DNA of 64,000 nucleotides. It comes from Flavobacteriales bacterium. GTDB taxonomy: Bacteria > Bacteroidota > Bacteroidia > Flavobacteriales_F > PHOS-HE28. Made by a program: the position numbers and the translations under genes. The notes beneath the pieces are model-generated. The model ran no database searches. It had not been told where the DNA came from and worked only from the letters and a program-made list of their open reading frames with translations. The stretch is taken from NCBI GenBank assembly GCA_016702645.1, contig JADJDP010000053.1, positions 1-64,000 on the forward strand. The letters are read 5' to 3'. Below, one piece after another: positions 37,877 to 47,392 of this stretch; within the stretch, counting starts at the first letter, position 1, and each line of letters opens with the position of its first letter.

Positions 37877-38074
37877 ATGCAGAAACTCAAAGGCGCCTCG
37901 TTCCCGCTGCTCATCATCGTCATCATCCTCGGCATCGTCCTCTTCAAGGCATTCAACTTCGATACGCTCCGATTCCGCCACACGCCCATGGCGCTGGTGT
38001 ACATGCTCGGCCTGGGCATCGCGCTCTTCTTCATCTTCCGAGGAAGGAAGGAAAAGACGGAGGGCAACGGATAG
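37877..38074 (+). CDS. Small two-helix membrane protein
   Basis: 65 residues with two hydrophobic helices (FPLLIIVIILGIVLFKAF and MALVYMLGLGIALFFIF) separated by a short charged loop, and a basic tail. Six bases after the acyltransferase and directly abutting the next glycosyltransferase, so it belongs to the operon. No family recognised; possibly a small partner of the membrane-associated glycan enzymes. Confidence 0.6.
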   Translation: MQKLKGASFPLLIIVIILGIVLFKAFNFDTLRFRHTPMALVYMLGLGIALFFIFRGRKEKTEGNG

Positions 38075-38893
38075 TTGATCCTGCAAAGACACGTGAAGGT
38101 CTCCCTCATCACCGTCTGCCGCAACGTGGCTCCAGTGATCGCGGAGACGCTCGATAGCGTGCTTGCCCAAACGCACCCGGACATCGAACTCATCGTGATC
38201 GATGGGGCGAGCACCGATGGCACCGTGGAGATCTTACGCGACTACGCTCGCTCTGAGCAACTCAAAGGAGTGGATCGCGGGCTCCCGGAGGGAGCGAGAG
38301 CCCGAAGGGTGGATGTGCTCGTCAGCGAAACCGATAAAGGCATCTATGACGCCATGAACAAAGGCCTGCGCCTGGCCACCGGTGATGTCATCGGCTTCGT
38401 GAACGCCGGTGATCTCCTGATGACGCCCACAGTGATCGCTGATGTGGTCTCCGCCTTCCAGCGTGCACACGTGGATGCGGTCTATGGCGACATCATCATG
38501 GTGGATGAGCACGACATCCACAAAGTGCACCGCACCTGGCTCAGCGGTACCTACCACCGCGAGAACTTCCGCAGGGGCTGGATGCCGCCGCATGTGGGCA
38601 CCTTCATCAAGAAGAGCGTCTACGACCAGCACGGCCACTTCAATACCGACCTGCGCATCGGTGCGGACTACGAGATCCTGCTCCGCTTCATGTACAAGCA
38701 CATGATCAAGACGCTGCACATCCGTGAGGTGCTCGTGCGCTTCCGACTTGGTGGCATGAGCAACGGCAATGTGCGGCGGATCCTACAGGCCAACCGCGAG
38801 GTGCGTGCCTCCTGGAAGCTCAATGGGCTTCAGGCACCGCCGCTGCTGGTTACGCGCAAGCTGTGGAGCAAGGTGATGCAGTTCTTCCACTAG
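38075..38893 (+). CDS. Glycosyltransferase family 2
   Basis: 272 residues, GT-A fold. VSLITVCRNVAPVIAETLDS at the N-terminus, then VIDGASTDGTVEI, TDKGIYDAMNKGLRLATGDV and the DxD-like YGDIIMVD. The later acceptor region has GAD-YEILLRF. No ATG is available: TTG at 38075, directly after the previous stop, or GTG at 38093 are the choices. Between EILRDYA and VSETDKGIYDA there is an unusual extra stretch encoded by a palindrome (see repeat at 38279). The end overlaps the convergent GDPD gene by four bases. Confidence 0.83.
   Translation: MILQRHVKVSLITVCRNVAPVIAETLDSVLAQTHPDIELIVIDGASTDGTVEILRDYARSEQLKGVDRGLPEGARARRVDVLVSETDKGIYDAMNKGLRLATGDVIGFVNAGDLLMTPTVIADVVSAFQRAHVDAVYGDIIMVDEHDIHKVHRTWLSGTYHRENFRRGWMPPHVGTFIKKSVYDQHGHFNTDLRIGADYEILLRFMYKHMIKTLHIREVLVRFRLGGMSNGNVRRILQANREVRASWKLNGLQAPPLLVTRKLWSKVMQFFH
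38279..38303 (+). repeat. Palindromic insertion inside the GT2 coding region
   Basis: GGGCTC (38279-38284) and GAGCCC (38298-38303) pair perfectly, with an alternative inner pairing CTCCC/GGGAG. The hairpin is translated in frame as part of DRGLPEGARARR, between two conserved GT2 blocks that are normally close together. The basic, Gly/Arg-rich insert looks like a transcribed palindromic repeat tolerated in a surface loop. Confidence 0.5.
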
Positions 38894-39672
38894 CGAGCGA
38901 AGGAGCTCGGCGCATCGGTTTGCAACCGATCAGGGTTCTTACCCAACGCATCACTGTGCCCGAGTGCACCCCCAACACCGAAGATCGTAACGGCAAGTCC
39001 GCGTTGCCTTGCTTCGGCAACTTGTTCGGCTGTAATGAGCTTGTTGTCGATGGTGATCCCATCGAAGCCACGCGCGGCGGCGGTGTCTCTGCCCCCCTCG
39101 AACGCGGTCACGTAGAGGAAGACAGGTACTGAACTGCTCTTGTTCTTCACTAGTCGCAGGAAGTCCACGACCTGGCATTCCACGAGCAATCTTCCCTTCA
39201 GTTCCGGTTGCTCTGCGAGTTTGGCCAATGCGCCGCTGAACGTTTCCAAATAGGGCCACCATTCTCCGGCAGCGAAGAGTTTGCAATCGAACGTGAAGTC
39301 CGCTTGCGGGAACCGCGCGGTGGCTTCGCCTAGGATGCTATCGAGGCGTACGATGGGGTAGGGCTCCAGTGTTTTCGTGTTGGGGCAGGAGCGCAGTTCT
39401 TCCCATGTGTGCGCATTGATCTTCCCGATGCAGTCGGTCAGTTCGCGCAGATCTTCGGCGTGGTAGGCTACCAGCACACTGTCCGCAGTGAGTTGCACAT
39501 CCAGTTCGACCCCGTCCATCCCGAGTTCGAGGCCGGTGATCAGCGCCATTCGGCTGTTCATGGGATGCTCTCCTTCCAGGCCCGAACCGCCATGGCCGAT
39601 GATCTTCACATCGCCACGGTCCTGCGCAGCACAAGCGGACAATAGAAGGGGAAGGAAGACAACGCGCCACAT
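38890..39672 (-). CDS. Glycerophosphodiester phosphodiesterase-like lipoprotein
   Basis: 260 residues. The start at 39672 gives a lipoprotein signal (VVFLPLLLSACAA), so the protein should be lipid-anchored in the envelope. GDPD TIM-barrel motifs: IIGHGGSG (usually GHRG), GVELDVQLTADSVLVAYHAE (ExD metal site and catalytic-type His) and DFTFDCK. Predicted to hydrolyse glycerophosphodiesters to glycerol-3-phosphate and an alcohol. The first His motif has Gly where Arg is usual, so activity may differ. The start overlaps the upstream YiiX-like stop by one base (TGATG). Confidence 0.82.
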   Translation of the reverse strand: MWRVVFLPLLLSACAAQDRGDVKIIGHGGSGLEGEHPMNSRMALITGLELGMDGVELDVQLTADSVLVAYHAEDLRELTDCIGKINAHTWEELRSCPNTKTLEPYPIVRLDSILGEATARFPQADFTFDCKLFAAGEWWPYLETFSGALAKLAEQPELKGRLLVECQVVDFLRLVKNKSSSVPVFLYVTAFEGGRDTAAARGFDGITIDNKLITAEQVAEARQRGLAVTIFGVGGALGHSDALGKNPDRLQTDAPSSFAR

Positions 39673-40343
39673 CACGCCCAAGCTAGTCGGTTCAGCGCTC
39701 CACCACCGTGGTCAAGCATCGGACAATCGAAAAGTGTCGCCGGGGCCACCATCGGTTCGTCCAGCGGCATTGCGCTGCCATAGCGCTCCTTCATGGTGCG
39801 TTGCACTAGGTCGCTGTCCAAGTTCCAATCCTTCAGCGCCTTGGGCTCGCAGAGGCGAAGGTCCAACGCTTCCTCGTACATCTTCCACACCAGTTCGCTG
39901 CAGTAGATCTTCTCATCGCTCCACATGAACTGCCAGTCGTAGGCTTTGCCTAGATACGGGGTCGCCGAGTCCCGGAGCTTGTTGATCGCATCGGGTTCCA
40001 TCGTTGCGGCAGTCGCGTCCAGTCGTTTCACGATGTAGTGTCCGTCGCCCTGATCGATCCACTCGTCCAGCGGCGTTTTCTTGACCGGTCCTACGGCCTC
40101 GAACACCGTCCACTGACCGGCCTCCAGGAAGGCGATACCCACGTGCGTCCACTTGCACTTTGTCGCCAAGGCGATCGCATCGCTCTTGCCACCACCCATG
40201 GACTGGAAGAGGATGTCGCCATCCCGCAGGGCAGGAACAACGGTCTTCTTCTGGGAAAAGCTGGGGAATGAGTTCCGCCCTGCGACGGCAACCACGCCAG
40301 CCAGGACCACCAGGTTGGCGATGAGGATGGTTCGGAGCTTCAT
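39672..40343 (-). CDS. YiiX-like permuted papain-fold cysteine peptidase
   Basis: 223 residues with an N-terminal signal/anchor (LRTILIANLVVLAGVVAVAG). The permuted NlpC/P60 fold shows RDGDILFQSMGGGKSDAIAL, the catalytic His in KWTHVGIAF, and the catalytic Cys in KIYCSELVWKMYE. YiiX/YebB-type enzymes are thought to act on lipids or cell wall; substrate unknown. Start at 40343 chosen because it gives the signal helix. Likely one operon with the GDPD lipoprotein downstream. Confidence 0.82.
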   Translation of the reverse strand: MKLRTILIANLVVLAGVVAVAGRNSFPSFSQKKTVVPALRDGDILFQSMGGGKSDAIALATKCKWTHVGIAFLEAGQWTVFEAVGPVKKTPLDEWIDQGDGHYIVKRLDATAATMEPDAINKLRDSATPYLGKAYDWQFMWSDEKIYCSELVWKMYEEALDLRLCEPKALKDWNLDSDLVQRTMKERYGSAMPLDEPMVAPATLFDCPMLDHGGGALNRLAWA

Positions 40344-40381
40344 GTGCTTGGAACGAAGGGCATACGCCCCTTCGTGCCTGC

Positions 40382-42103
40382 TCAATGCGAAAAGCTCAAT
40401 GCGTAACTGGTCGTATTGCCGCGGCTGTCCGTGACCACGAGCTTGAACTCCTTTTCACCCGGAGCCGTGCTGTGGGTGTCGAACGTGTGCTTGAGCAATT
40501 TGGTCTTCGGGTCGTACTCCAGCAGGATCCACTCGCCGTTCAGGGTACCGGTCCAGGTATCGATACCAGCGAGGTTGTCGGCGATCTTGATGGAGAAGCT
40601 CTGGCGCCCTTTCATATCGGCACGCAGGTCCACGTTCGTGATCACCGGCGGAACCGTGTCCAGCATCACCGTGTAGCTGCCGAAGGTCTTCACCTGAGCG
40701 GTGATCCAGCCGTCGGCGTATTTGCCACCCAAGGCGGAGGCCACGGTTCCATCGCTATCCAGCCGTACGATCACCGCCTTCGTTGGTTTCGCGTACTCCA
40801 GCGCCAGGCTCAAGTCGCTGGGTGCGTGGATGGGGATCAGTGGATCGCCGATGGAATGGATCGGCGTGAGGGCACGGCCTACAGCTGGTTTATTCGCATA
40901 CCGCACAAGGGCATCATCGTAGAGGGCCATCGCGGGCATGGTGAATCGAAGTCCTTCCTCCGTGAGGCTATTGCTGGCATCGTACCGGAACAGGCTGCCG
41001 CTCGGCTCTTCCCGTGGCCATGCTGAAGCTTCCGATAGCGGGGCACCTCGCAGGGTGAAGGTGAGCGTGCTCTTGTTCCCGTGCGCATCGGTGATCAGGA
41101 AACGAACGTGTCGCTCCTGGCCCGGAGCCAGTTCGATCCGACCTTGCGCTTCCTCCTTACCGTAGATCCGCAGCTTGTTGTTGGGCTGACGGTAGCAGCG
41201 GTGGTATTCCAGCTTGTTGCCCTTGAACTGGCCGTAGTCCATGTGTGCATTGCAGTACCGGTTCACCGCGAAGTCCAGCTGTTCGAAACGCGTGCTGAAG
41301 ACCCGCACGCTGTCCACGAAGAGTTCGATCGACCGCACCCCGCACTTTGCACTATGGGCGTCATAGCGGTCCAGCGTGTGGATCGCGAGGCCGATCGTCC
41401 CATACCCGAACGGGACAGCGCCCTCCTTCAGCGTGTATTTACCGTCACCCCCTTGCGCCGCAAAACCCACCGCCTTGGCCGGATAGGGCATGGTGCGCGA
41501 ACTGTCGGTGAGGGCATAGAGCCTTACACCATGGATCTCCGGGGCCTTGTGATCAGCGATGGAGATCCCCAACGCTTCCGGGTCCAAGGCATGCTGGTCG
41601 CTCGTTCGGCGCAGCTCGAAGTGCAGATGGGGACCGCCGCTTCCACCCGTATTGCCGCTAAGGGCGATCACCTCACCCTGCTTTACCGGAAGCGCCCCTT
41701 TCTCCGGTGCCCAATCGATGCTGAAGTCCTTCTGCTTGTACTGTTGCGCAAGGCAGGCATCGGCCAGCGGCCCTTGGAGCACCTGAAGGTGGCCATAGAC
41801 CGAGGTATGCCCGTCCGGGTGGTCGATGTAAACTGCTTTGCCGTACCCCCATGGGCTGATCTTGATCCGTGAGACCCAGCCATCGGCCACGCTCTTCACC
41901 GGTATCCCCTCCCGTCCTTGGGTGCGCAGGTCCAGTCCGGAATGGAAGTGGTCCGAACGGGGTTCCATGAAGTTGCCCGCCAACTCCAATGGGATGTCCA
42001 TCGGAGCGATGAAACGTGAGGTGCTCGGGGCTGCCTGCGCCCAAGCCGTCGATGTGATAAGTACACTGAAGATCAACGTTCTGTGGCGCGCAGGGTGGAG
42101 CAT
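40382..42103 (-). CDS. M23-family metallopeptidase, secreted
   Basis: 573 residues. Signal peptide at the start (TLIFSVLITSTAWAQAAP). The LytM/M23 domain comes first: RSDHFHSGLDLRTQGREG (zinc ligands His and Asp of HxxxD), VYGHLQVLQG and GPHLHFELRR (HxH). The long C-terminal part is beta-rich (several Ig-like blocks, for example VPPVITNVDLRADMKGRQSF). All zinc ligands are intact, so it is a likely peptidoglycan peptidase in the periplasm. Ends 39 bases before the YiiX-like gene. Confidence 0.9.
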   Translation of the reverse strand: MLHPARHRTLIFSVLITSTAWAQAAPSTSRFIAPMDIPLELAGNFMEPRSDHFHSGLDLRTQGREGIPVKSVADGWVSRIKISPWGYGKAVYIDHPDGHTSVYGHLQVLQGPLADACLAQQYKQKDFSIDWAPEKGALPVKQGEVIALSGNTGGSGGPHLHFELRRTSDQHALDPEALGISIADHKAPEIHGVRLYALTDSSRTMPYPAKAVGFAAQGGDGKYTLKEGAVPFGYGTIGLAIHTLDRYDAHSAKCGVRSIELFVDSVRVFSTRFEQLDFAVNRYCNAHMDYGQFKGNKLEYHRCYRQPNNKLRIYGKEEAQGRIELAPGQERHVRFLITDAHGNKSTLTFTLRGAPLSEASAWPREEPSGSLFRYDASNSLTEEGLRFTMPAMALYDDALVRYANKPAVGRALTPIHSIGDPLIPIHAPSDLSLALEYAKPTKAVIVRLDSDGTVASALGGKYADGWITAQVKTFGSYTVMLDTVPPVITNVDLRADMKGRQSFSIKIADNLAGIDTWTGTLNGEWILLEYDPKTKLLKHTFDTHSTAPGEKEFKLVVTDSRGNTTSYALSFSH

Positions 42104-42228
42104 TGTTGCGATCGAGATGGCTGGGGTCGCAAGCTAGAAGCGTGCCCCGCTGATCAAGGATCCGGTTCGTGGCCCACATCAACACCCTGGCGTTCAAACT
42201 ATGGGAAAGACCGGTAGGGGTGTCCGGC

Positions 42229-42236
42229 TATCTTTG
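42229..42236 (+). promoter_or_regulatory. -7 element of the coiled-coil/zapA/rny operon
   Basis: TATCTTTG is a perfect TAnnTTTG, 33 bases before the ATG at 42270. No TTG at 19 bases upstream was seen. Confidence 0.45.
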
Positions 42237-42269
42237 GCCACGGACCGAGCAAGTGCTCTCCTCCTCTTC

Positions 42270-42557
42270 ATGAACACGTTGACCGACCGTTTGCACGCAG
42301 TGCAGGAACAAGTTGCCCGCTTGGTGAGCGAGCACAAGTCCCTGCGCGCTCGTGCTGCGGAACTGGAAACGGCCGGCCGGGATCACCAGCGTACCAGCGA
42401 GGTGCTATCGGCCCGTGTGGCTGAATTGGAACGGGAGAACGAGGTCCTCCGGAAAGCGAAGCCCGCCAACAACGGGTCCAGCTTACCGGGAACGAAGGAA
42501 CGCATCGACGAACTGGTGAGCGAGATCGATCGCTGTTTGGCACTGATCCATAACTAG
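42270..42557 (+). CDS. Small coiled-coil protein next to zapA
   Basis: 95 residues, almost entirely a predicted coiled coil (TDRLHAVQEQVARLVSEHKS, VAELERENEVLRKA), ending in ERIDELVSEIDRCLALIHN. Its size, its coiled coil and its place 16 bases before zapA suggest a ZapB-like division partner, as is common upstream of zapA in Bacteroidota. This is context-based; no specific motif was recognised. Start at 42270 chosen over 42201 because the longer version adds a low-complexity segment lying partly over the promoter. Confidence 0.7.
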   Translation: MNTLTDRLHAVQEQVARLVSEHKSLRARAAELETAGRDHQRTSEVLSARVAELERENEVLRKAKPANNGSSLPGTKERIDELVSEIDRCLALIHN

Positions 42558-42573
42558 CGACGAAGCACGACAC

Positions 42574-42855
42574 ATGGACGAACGATCGATACGGGTCGAA
42601 CTGGCGGGACGAGCCTACCCCCTCACCATCCAACAGATGGAGGAGGAGCATGTGCGTGCCGCCGTGGACGAGATCAATGAGAGCATCGACCGCTTGAAGG
42701 CAGGGTATCCCCTTACCGACAAGCAGGACCTGTTGGCAATGGCCGCATTGGAAGTGACCGTGCGCGCCATGAACACCAACGCCTCCAAGCAGGAGGCCGA
42801 CGCTGCCCAAGCACTGGCAGGGATCGAGAAGTTGCTCGCCGATCTCGAGACCTGA
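42574..42855 (+). CDS. zapA: Cell division protein ZapA
   Basis: 93 residues; FtsZ-ring stabilising protein of the cytoplasm. N-terminal beta domain RSIRVELAGRAYPLTIQQME, then VRAAVDEINESIDRLK and the long C-terminal helix with DLLAMAALEVTVRAM and a coiled coil to the end. The order coiled-coil protein, zapA, rny is typical of Bacteroidota. The gap to rny is only 64 bases. Confidence 0.88.
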   Translation: MDERSIRVELAGRAYPLTIQQMEEEHVRAAVDEINESIDRLKAGYPLTDKQDLLAMAALEVTVRAMNTNASKQEADAAQALAGIEKLLADLET

Positions 42856-42919
42856 CCGCCTTCGCTTCCCGGATACTTCCAGGAGGACATGCCCGATCCA
42901 CTAAAACAACAGTGGACCC

Positions 42920-44467
42920 ATGGCAATGGACAGCACCAGTATTCTGATAGGCCTGCTAGCAGGCTTGGTAGGCGGCGGCGTGGTCGTATTCATCATCCTC
43001 AACGCAGCGATGAAGAAGCGAAGGGCCAGCCTGTTGAAGGAAGCCGAGGCTCAGGGCGAAGCCTTGAAGAAGGAGAAGATCCTGCAGGCCAAGGAGAAAT
43101 TCCTGCAACTGAAGGAGGAGCACGAAAAGGAGGTGCGCGAACGCGAACGCAACGTGGCGCAAGCGCAGGAGAAGGCGAAGCAGCGGGAGCAGCAACTGAG
43201 CCGCCAGCAGCAGGACCTGGCCAACAAGGAGAAACAGACCGATCAGGTGCGGCAGGAGTTGACCCAGAAGCTGGAAGGGCTCAATCGACGCAAGGAGGAG
43301 ACCGAGAAGTTGCACGCCAAGCAGGTGGCACTGCTGGAGAACATCGGCGGTTTGAGCGCCGAGGAGGCGAAGAAGCAGATGGTGGAGAGCCTGAAGGACG
43401 AGGCACGTACCGCTGCCATGGCGCACATCAAGGATGCGCAGGAGGAAGCTAAGCTCACCGCCAACAAGGAAGCGAAGCGCATAGTCATCCAGACCATCCA
43501 ACGGGTGGCCACGGAACATGCCATCGAGAACTCGGTGAGCGTGTTCCACATTGAGAACGATGACGTGAAGGGCCGCGTCATCGGACGTGAAGGGCGGAAC
43601 ATCCGTGCGTTGGAAGAGTTGACCGGTGTGGAGATCATCGTGGACGATACCCCGGGTGCCATCATCCTCAGTTGCTTCGATGCCGTTCGTCGCGAAGTGG
43701 CCCGTCTAGCCCTGCACCAATTGGTGAAGGACGGCCGCATCCACCCCGCGCGTATCGAGGAGATCGTGGCGAAGACCAAGAAGCACATCGAAGAGGAGAT
43801 CATGGAGGTGGGCAAGCGCACCTGCATCGATCTGGGCATCCACGGCCTCCACAACGAGCTCATCCGCATGGTGGGCCGCATGAAGTTCCGCAGCTCTTAC
43901 GGGCAGAACCTGCTCATGCACAGCCGCGAGGTGGCCAACCTCAGTGCCATCATGGCGGCCGAACTGGGCTTGAACCCGAAAGCCGCCAAACGCGCGGGTC
44001 TACTGCACGACATCGGCAAAGTGCCTGATGAAGAACCCGAATTGCCACACGCCCTGCTGGGCATGAAGCTGGCCGAGAAGTACGGTGAGAAGCCCGATGT
44101 CTGCAACGCCATTGGAGCGCACCATGACGAGATCGAGATGACCACCTTGTTGTCACCGATCGTGCAAGCCTGCGATGCCATCAGCGGAGCACGCCCCGGC
44201 GCACGTCGCGAGGCCACGGAAGCCTACATCCAACGTCTCAAGGACCTGGAGAGCCTGGCAATGAGCTACAACGGTGTTACCAAGGCTTTTGCGATACAAG
44301 CCGGTCGTGAGTTGCGTGTGATGGTGGAGAGCGAACGCATCACCGACGCCCAGAGCGATGAAATGAGCATGAGCATCGCCGATCGCATCATGAACGAAAT
44401 GACCTATCCCGGTCAGGTGAAGATCGCGGTTATCCGGGAAAAACGCTCGGTGGCCGTGGCCAAGTAA
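42920..44467 (+). CDS. rny: Ribonuclease Y
   Basis: Membrane-anchored endoribonuclease of mRNA decay. 515 residues. N-terminal helix ILIGLLAGLVGGGVVVFIIL, a long charged coiled coil (residues 35-190), KH RNA-binding domain (DDVKGRVIGREGRNIRALEE), and HD domain with ligands in GLLHDIGKVPDEE and AIGAHHDEIE. The C-terminal end AIQAGRELRVMVESERI matches the family. Start at 42920 (MAMDSTSI) or six bases later. Confidence 0.96.
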   Translation: MAMDSTSILIGLLAGLVGGGVVVFIILNAAMKKRRASLLKEAEAQGEALKKEKILQAKEKFLQLKEEHEKEVRERERNVAQAQEKAKQREQQLSRQQQDLANKEKQTDQVRQELTQKLEGLNRRKEETEKLHAKQVALLENIGGLSAEEAKKQMVESLKDEARTAAMAHIKDAQEEAKLTANKEAKRIVIQTIQRVATEHAIENSVSVFHIENDDVKGRVIGREGRNIRALEELTGVEIIVDDTPGAIILSCFDAVRREVARLALHQLVKDGRIHPARIEEIVAKTKKHIEEEIMEVGKRTCIDLGIHGLHNELIRMVGRMKFRSSYGQNLLMHSREVANLSAIMAAELGLNPKAAKRAGLLHDIGKVPDEEPELPHALLGMKLAEKYGEKPDVCNAIGAHHDEIEMTTLLSPIVQACDAISGARPGARREATEAYIQRLKDLESLAMSYNGVTKAFAIQAGRELRVMVESERITDAQSDEMSMSIADRIMNEMTYPGQVKIAVIREKRSVAVAK

Positions 44468-44487
44468 GCTGGACGATCGCGCTGCGC

Positions 44488-45470
44488 ATGTCACTTCCGG
44501 TTCCGTCCAAGGTCCTCATCACCGGTGGGGCCGGTTTCATCGGCAGCCACGTCTGCGACGGCTTCTTCGCAGCAGGTCATCACGTGCGTTGCATGGACAA
44601 CTTTGCTACCAGCAAGCGCACGAACATCGCTCATTTGGAAGGCCATGAGCGTTTCGAACTGATCGAGGGTGATATCCGCAGCAGGGAGGATTGCGCGCGC
44701 GCTTCCGCGGGTATCGATGTGATCGTACACCTGGCGGCTCTCGGTTCGGTACCGCGCTCCATCGCGGATCCCATCACTTCACACGAGGTGAACCTGGCCG
44801 GTTTCCTCCACATGCTCCAGGCGGCGCATACCGCTGGGGTGAGGCGTTTCGTTTTCGCCAGTAGCAGCAGCGTTTACGGGGATTCCAAGGAACTACCCAA
44901 GCGCGAGGAGAACATCGGAAGCCCCTCTCGCCCTATGCGGTGACCAAGTACGGCAACGAGGTCTACGCGCGGCTCTACCACCAACTGCATGGCTTGGGTA
45001 CGATCGGGTTGCGCTTCTTCAATGTCTTTGGCGAGCGTCAGGATCCCGAGGGGCCGTATGCTGCGGCCATTCCAAGGTTCATTCGTGCCTTTCTCAAGCA
45101 CACATCGCCGCAGGTCTTCGGGGACGGCCAACAGTCGCGTGACTTCACCTATGTGGCCAATGCCGTGAAAGCCGTTATGGCCGCAGCGAACACCACCGAT
45201 GAGCGTGCCATCGGCCAAGTGTTCAACGTGGCGTACGGAGATCGGACCACCTTGCTCGAACTCGTGGATGCACTTCGCGAAACCCTCGCGAAGACGGATC
45301 CCGCGATCGCTGATGTTCCCGTGGTCCACTCACCGGAACGTACCGGGGATATCCGTGATTCGCTCGCCGACATCACCAAGGCCCGCACGATCCTGGGCTT
45401 TTCCCCTGACATGGACCTGCGACAGGGCCTCGACCGTGCGGTGCCGTGGTACGTGGCCAATTGGAGCTGA
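44488..45470 (+). CDS. NAD-dependent sugar-nucleotide epimerase/dehydratase, one frameshift
   Basis: Extended SDR, about 327 residues when repaired. NAD site VLITGGAGFIGSHVCDGF, NFATSKRTNI, the catalytic Ser region FASSSSVYGDS, then a one-base shift near 44920 that splits SPL from PYAVTKYGNE, which carries the catalytic Tyr and Lys (YxxxK). Substrate-binding and end motifs: RFFNVFGERQDPEGPYAA, VFGDGQQSRDFTYV and LGFSPDMDLRQGL. Similar to UDP-GlcNAc/GlcNAcA C4-epimerases (WbpP/TviC type). 983 bases is not a multiple of three. Probable role: nucleotide sugars for surface polysaccharide. Confidence 0.85.
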
Positions 45471-45482
45471 CTGCTCCCCGGC

Positions 45483-45490
45483 TACATTCG
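45483..45490 (+). promoter_or_regulatory. -7 element candidate before the SLC13-type transporter
   Basis: TACATTCG fits TAnnTT(T/C)G and is 96 bases before the chosen start at 45587. The leader between contains no open reading frame worth calling. Confidence 0.3.
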
Positions 45491-45586
45491 TCACATGTCA
45501 AGCATGCGTATCGGCGATAGGCCATCCGCTTCCCGAGGAGCAGATACCGAGCGACTTCGCGGGACACCTCGACCTCAAAACCGGTC

Positions 45587-47382
45587 ATGAGCCCCGACGA
45601 GTGGATCGTACTCGGTGTTGTGCTCGGAGCGCTGGTGCTGTTCATCAGCGAGAAGCTGAGCATCGACCTGGTGGCCCTGCTCATCCTGATCGCGCTGGTC
45701 GGCACGGGCGTCATCACCCCAAAGGAGGCGCTCAACGGGTTCAGTGACCAAGCCACGATCACGGTGGCTTTCATGTTCGTGCTCAGCGCGGCGCTTTTGC
45801 GCACGGGTGCGGTCAGCACCATCGGCCCGAAGCTCTCCCGCATCTTCCGCACCAACCCGCTGGCTGGCATGTTCCTCTTTGCCCTTTGCATTGGTGGGAT
45901 CAGTGCCTTCGTGAACAATACCCCGGTGGTCGCATTGCTGATGCCCGTGGTGATCCAAATGGCGCACAGCAGCGGCCAAGCGCCGAGCAAGTTGCTCATC
46001 CCGCTGAGCTACGCCGCCATCTTCGGCGGAGTGGTCACCTTGCTTGGAACGAGCACGAACATCGTTGTGAGCGGTGTGCTCACCTCGCAGGGCAGGGAGG
46101 GCTGGGCATGTTCGACCAGACGCCCCTGGGTTTGATCTTCCTGCTGATCGGCGCGCTGTATCTCGCCTTCATTGGCCGAAAGCTCCTGCCGGATCGCAGA
46201 GAGAGCAAGGACCTCGGCGAGCGGTTCAACATGCGTGGCTACGTGACCGAGATCCAGCTGCTGGCCGGTGCGCCTGCCATCGGCCAGCGCATCATGGACA
46301 CCATGTTGGTGAAGGAACTGGACATGGACATCATCGAGATCCGGCGTGATGACCAGCGCTTCACCCTTCCAAGCGGTGATATCGAATTGCAGGAGGGTGA
46401 CGTGCTCAAAGTCCGTTGTGAGTTGGCCCGCATCCGGGAGTTGAAGGATCGTGCCCACATCAATGTGGAACCGGTGATGAAACTGGCCAACGACGATATG
46501 CGCCAACGGGGCACCACGCTGGTCGAGCTGGTGATCACCGCGAGCAGCATGCTGGAAGGCAAGGTCCTGGGGGAGGCCGACATCATTCGAAAGTACCGAG
46601 CGGTTCCCTTGGCAGTGCGCCACCGCGAGGATGTGGTGCATGAGCGCCTGCACGATGTGGTGCTGCGCGCAGGTGATGTGATCCTTGCGGAAGTCCGCAG
46701 CCACTACGTGGCCACCTTGAAGAAGATGGAGACCACACGGGAGAGCCCGTTCGTCATCCTCACGGAACAGGAAGGGGTCGCCATCTTCCAACGGAAACGG
46801 TTCGCGTTCGTGGCCCTGATCCTGCTCGCGGTGGTTGTGTTGTCTTCCATGGAGGTCGTTCCCATCGCCATTGCCACGCTGGGCGGCGTTGTGCTGCTCG
46901 CCGTGACACGCATGCTCAGCATGAAGGACGTTTATGAGTCCATCGAATGGCGGATCGTGTTCCTCCTTGCCGGCACGCTCAGCTTGGGAGTGGCCATGGA
47001 GAAGTGCGGCCTCGCGGCGCGCCTCGCTGCTGGCTTGGTGGACGTGTTGGGACCTTTTGGACCGCGTTGGGTGATCTGTGGCCTATACCTGGTCACGCTC
47101 ATACTCACCGAGTTGATGAGCAATACGGCAACGGCGGCGTTGGTCACGCCCATCGCATTGGCAACGGCCACCGGCCTTGGCCTTTCGCCAACGCCTTTCA
47201 TCATGGCCGTGGTCTTTGCGGCATCGCTCGGCTTCATGACACCCTTCGGGTACCAGACCAACGCGATGATCTACGGAGCGGGCCAGTACCGAAGCGTGGA
47301 CTTCCTGCGCATCGGTGCGCCCTTGAGCATCCTCTTCTGGTTGCTGGCAACGTGGCTGATCCCCGTGTTCTTCCCCTTCTGA
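45587..47382 (+). CDS. SLC13-family transporter with paired RCK_C (TrkA-C) domains, one frameshift
   Basis: About 599 residues in an inner-membrane transporter of the DASS/SLC13 type (sulfate, dicarboxylate or other anions; substrate unknown). First half: helices and the clamshell motif SAFVNNTPVVALLMPVV, with LLGTSTNIVVSG. The frame breaks near 46100: SQGREG reads on as WACS, but one added G in GAGGGCTGG restores GLGMFDQTPLGLIF. Two RCK_C domains follow (VTEIQLLAGAPAIG, LVELVITASSMLEG), then the second membrane half with the repeat motif ELMSNTATAALVTPIALA. It is a standard domain order (SLC13, RCK_C x2, SLC13). Confidence 0.9.
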
Positions 47383-47392
47383 ACCGGCGCGT

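Noticed and set aside
42856..42919. 6S RNA gene next to zapA
   Set aside because: ssrS often follows zapA in other bacteria, but the gap to rny is only 64 bases, too short for 6S RNA, and shows no strong structure.
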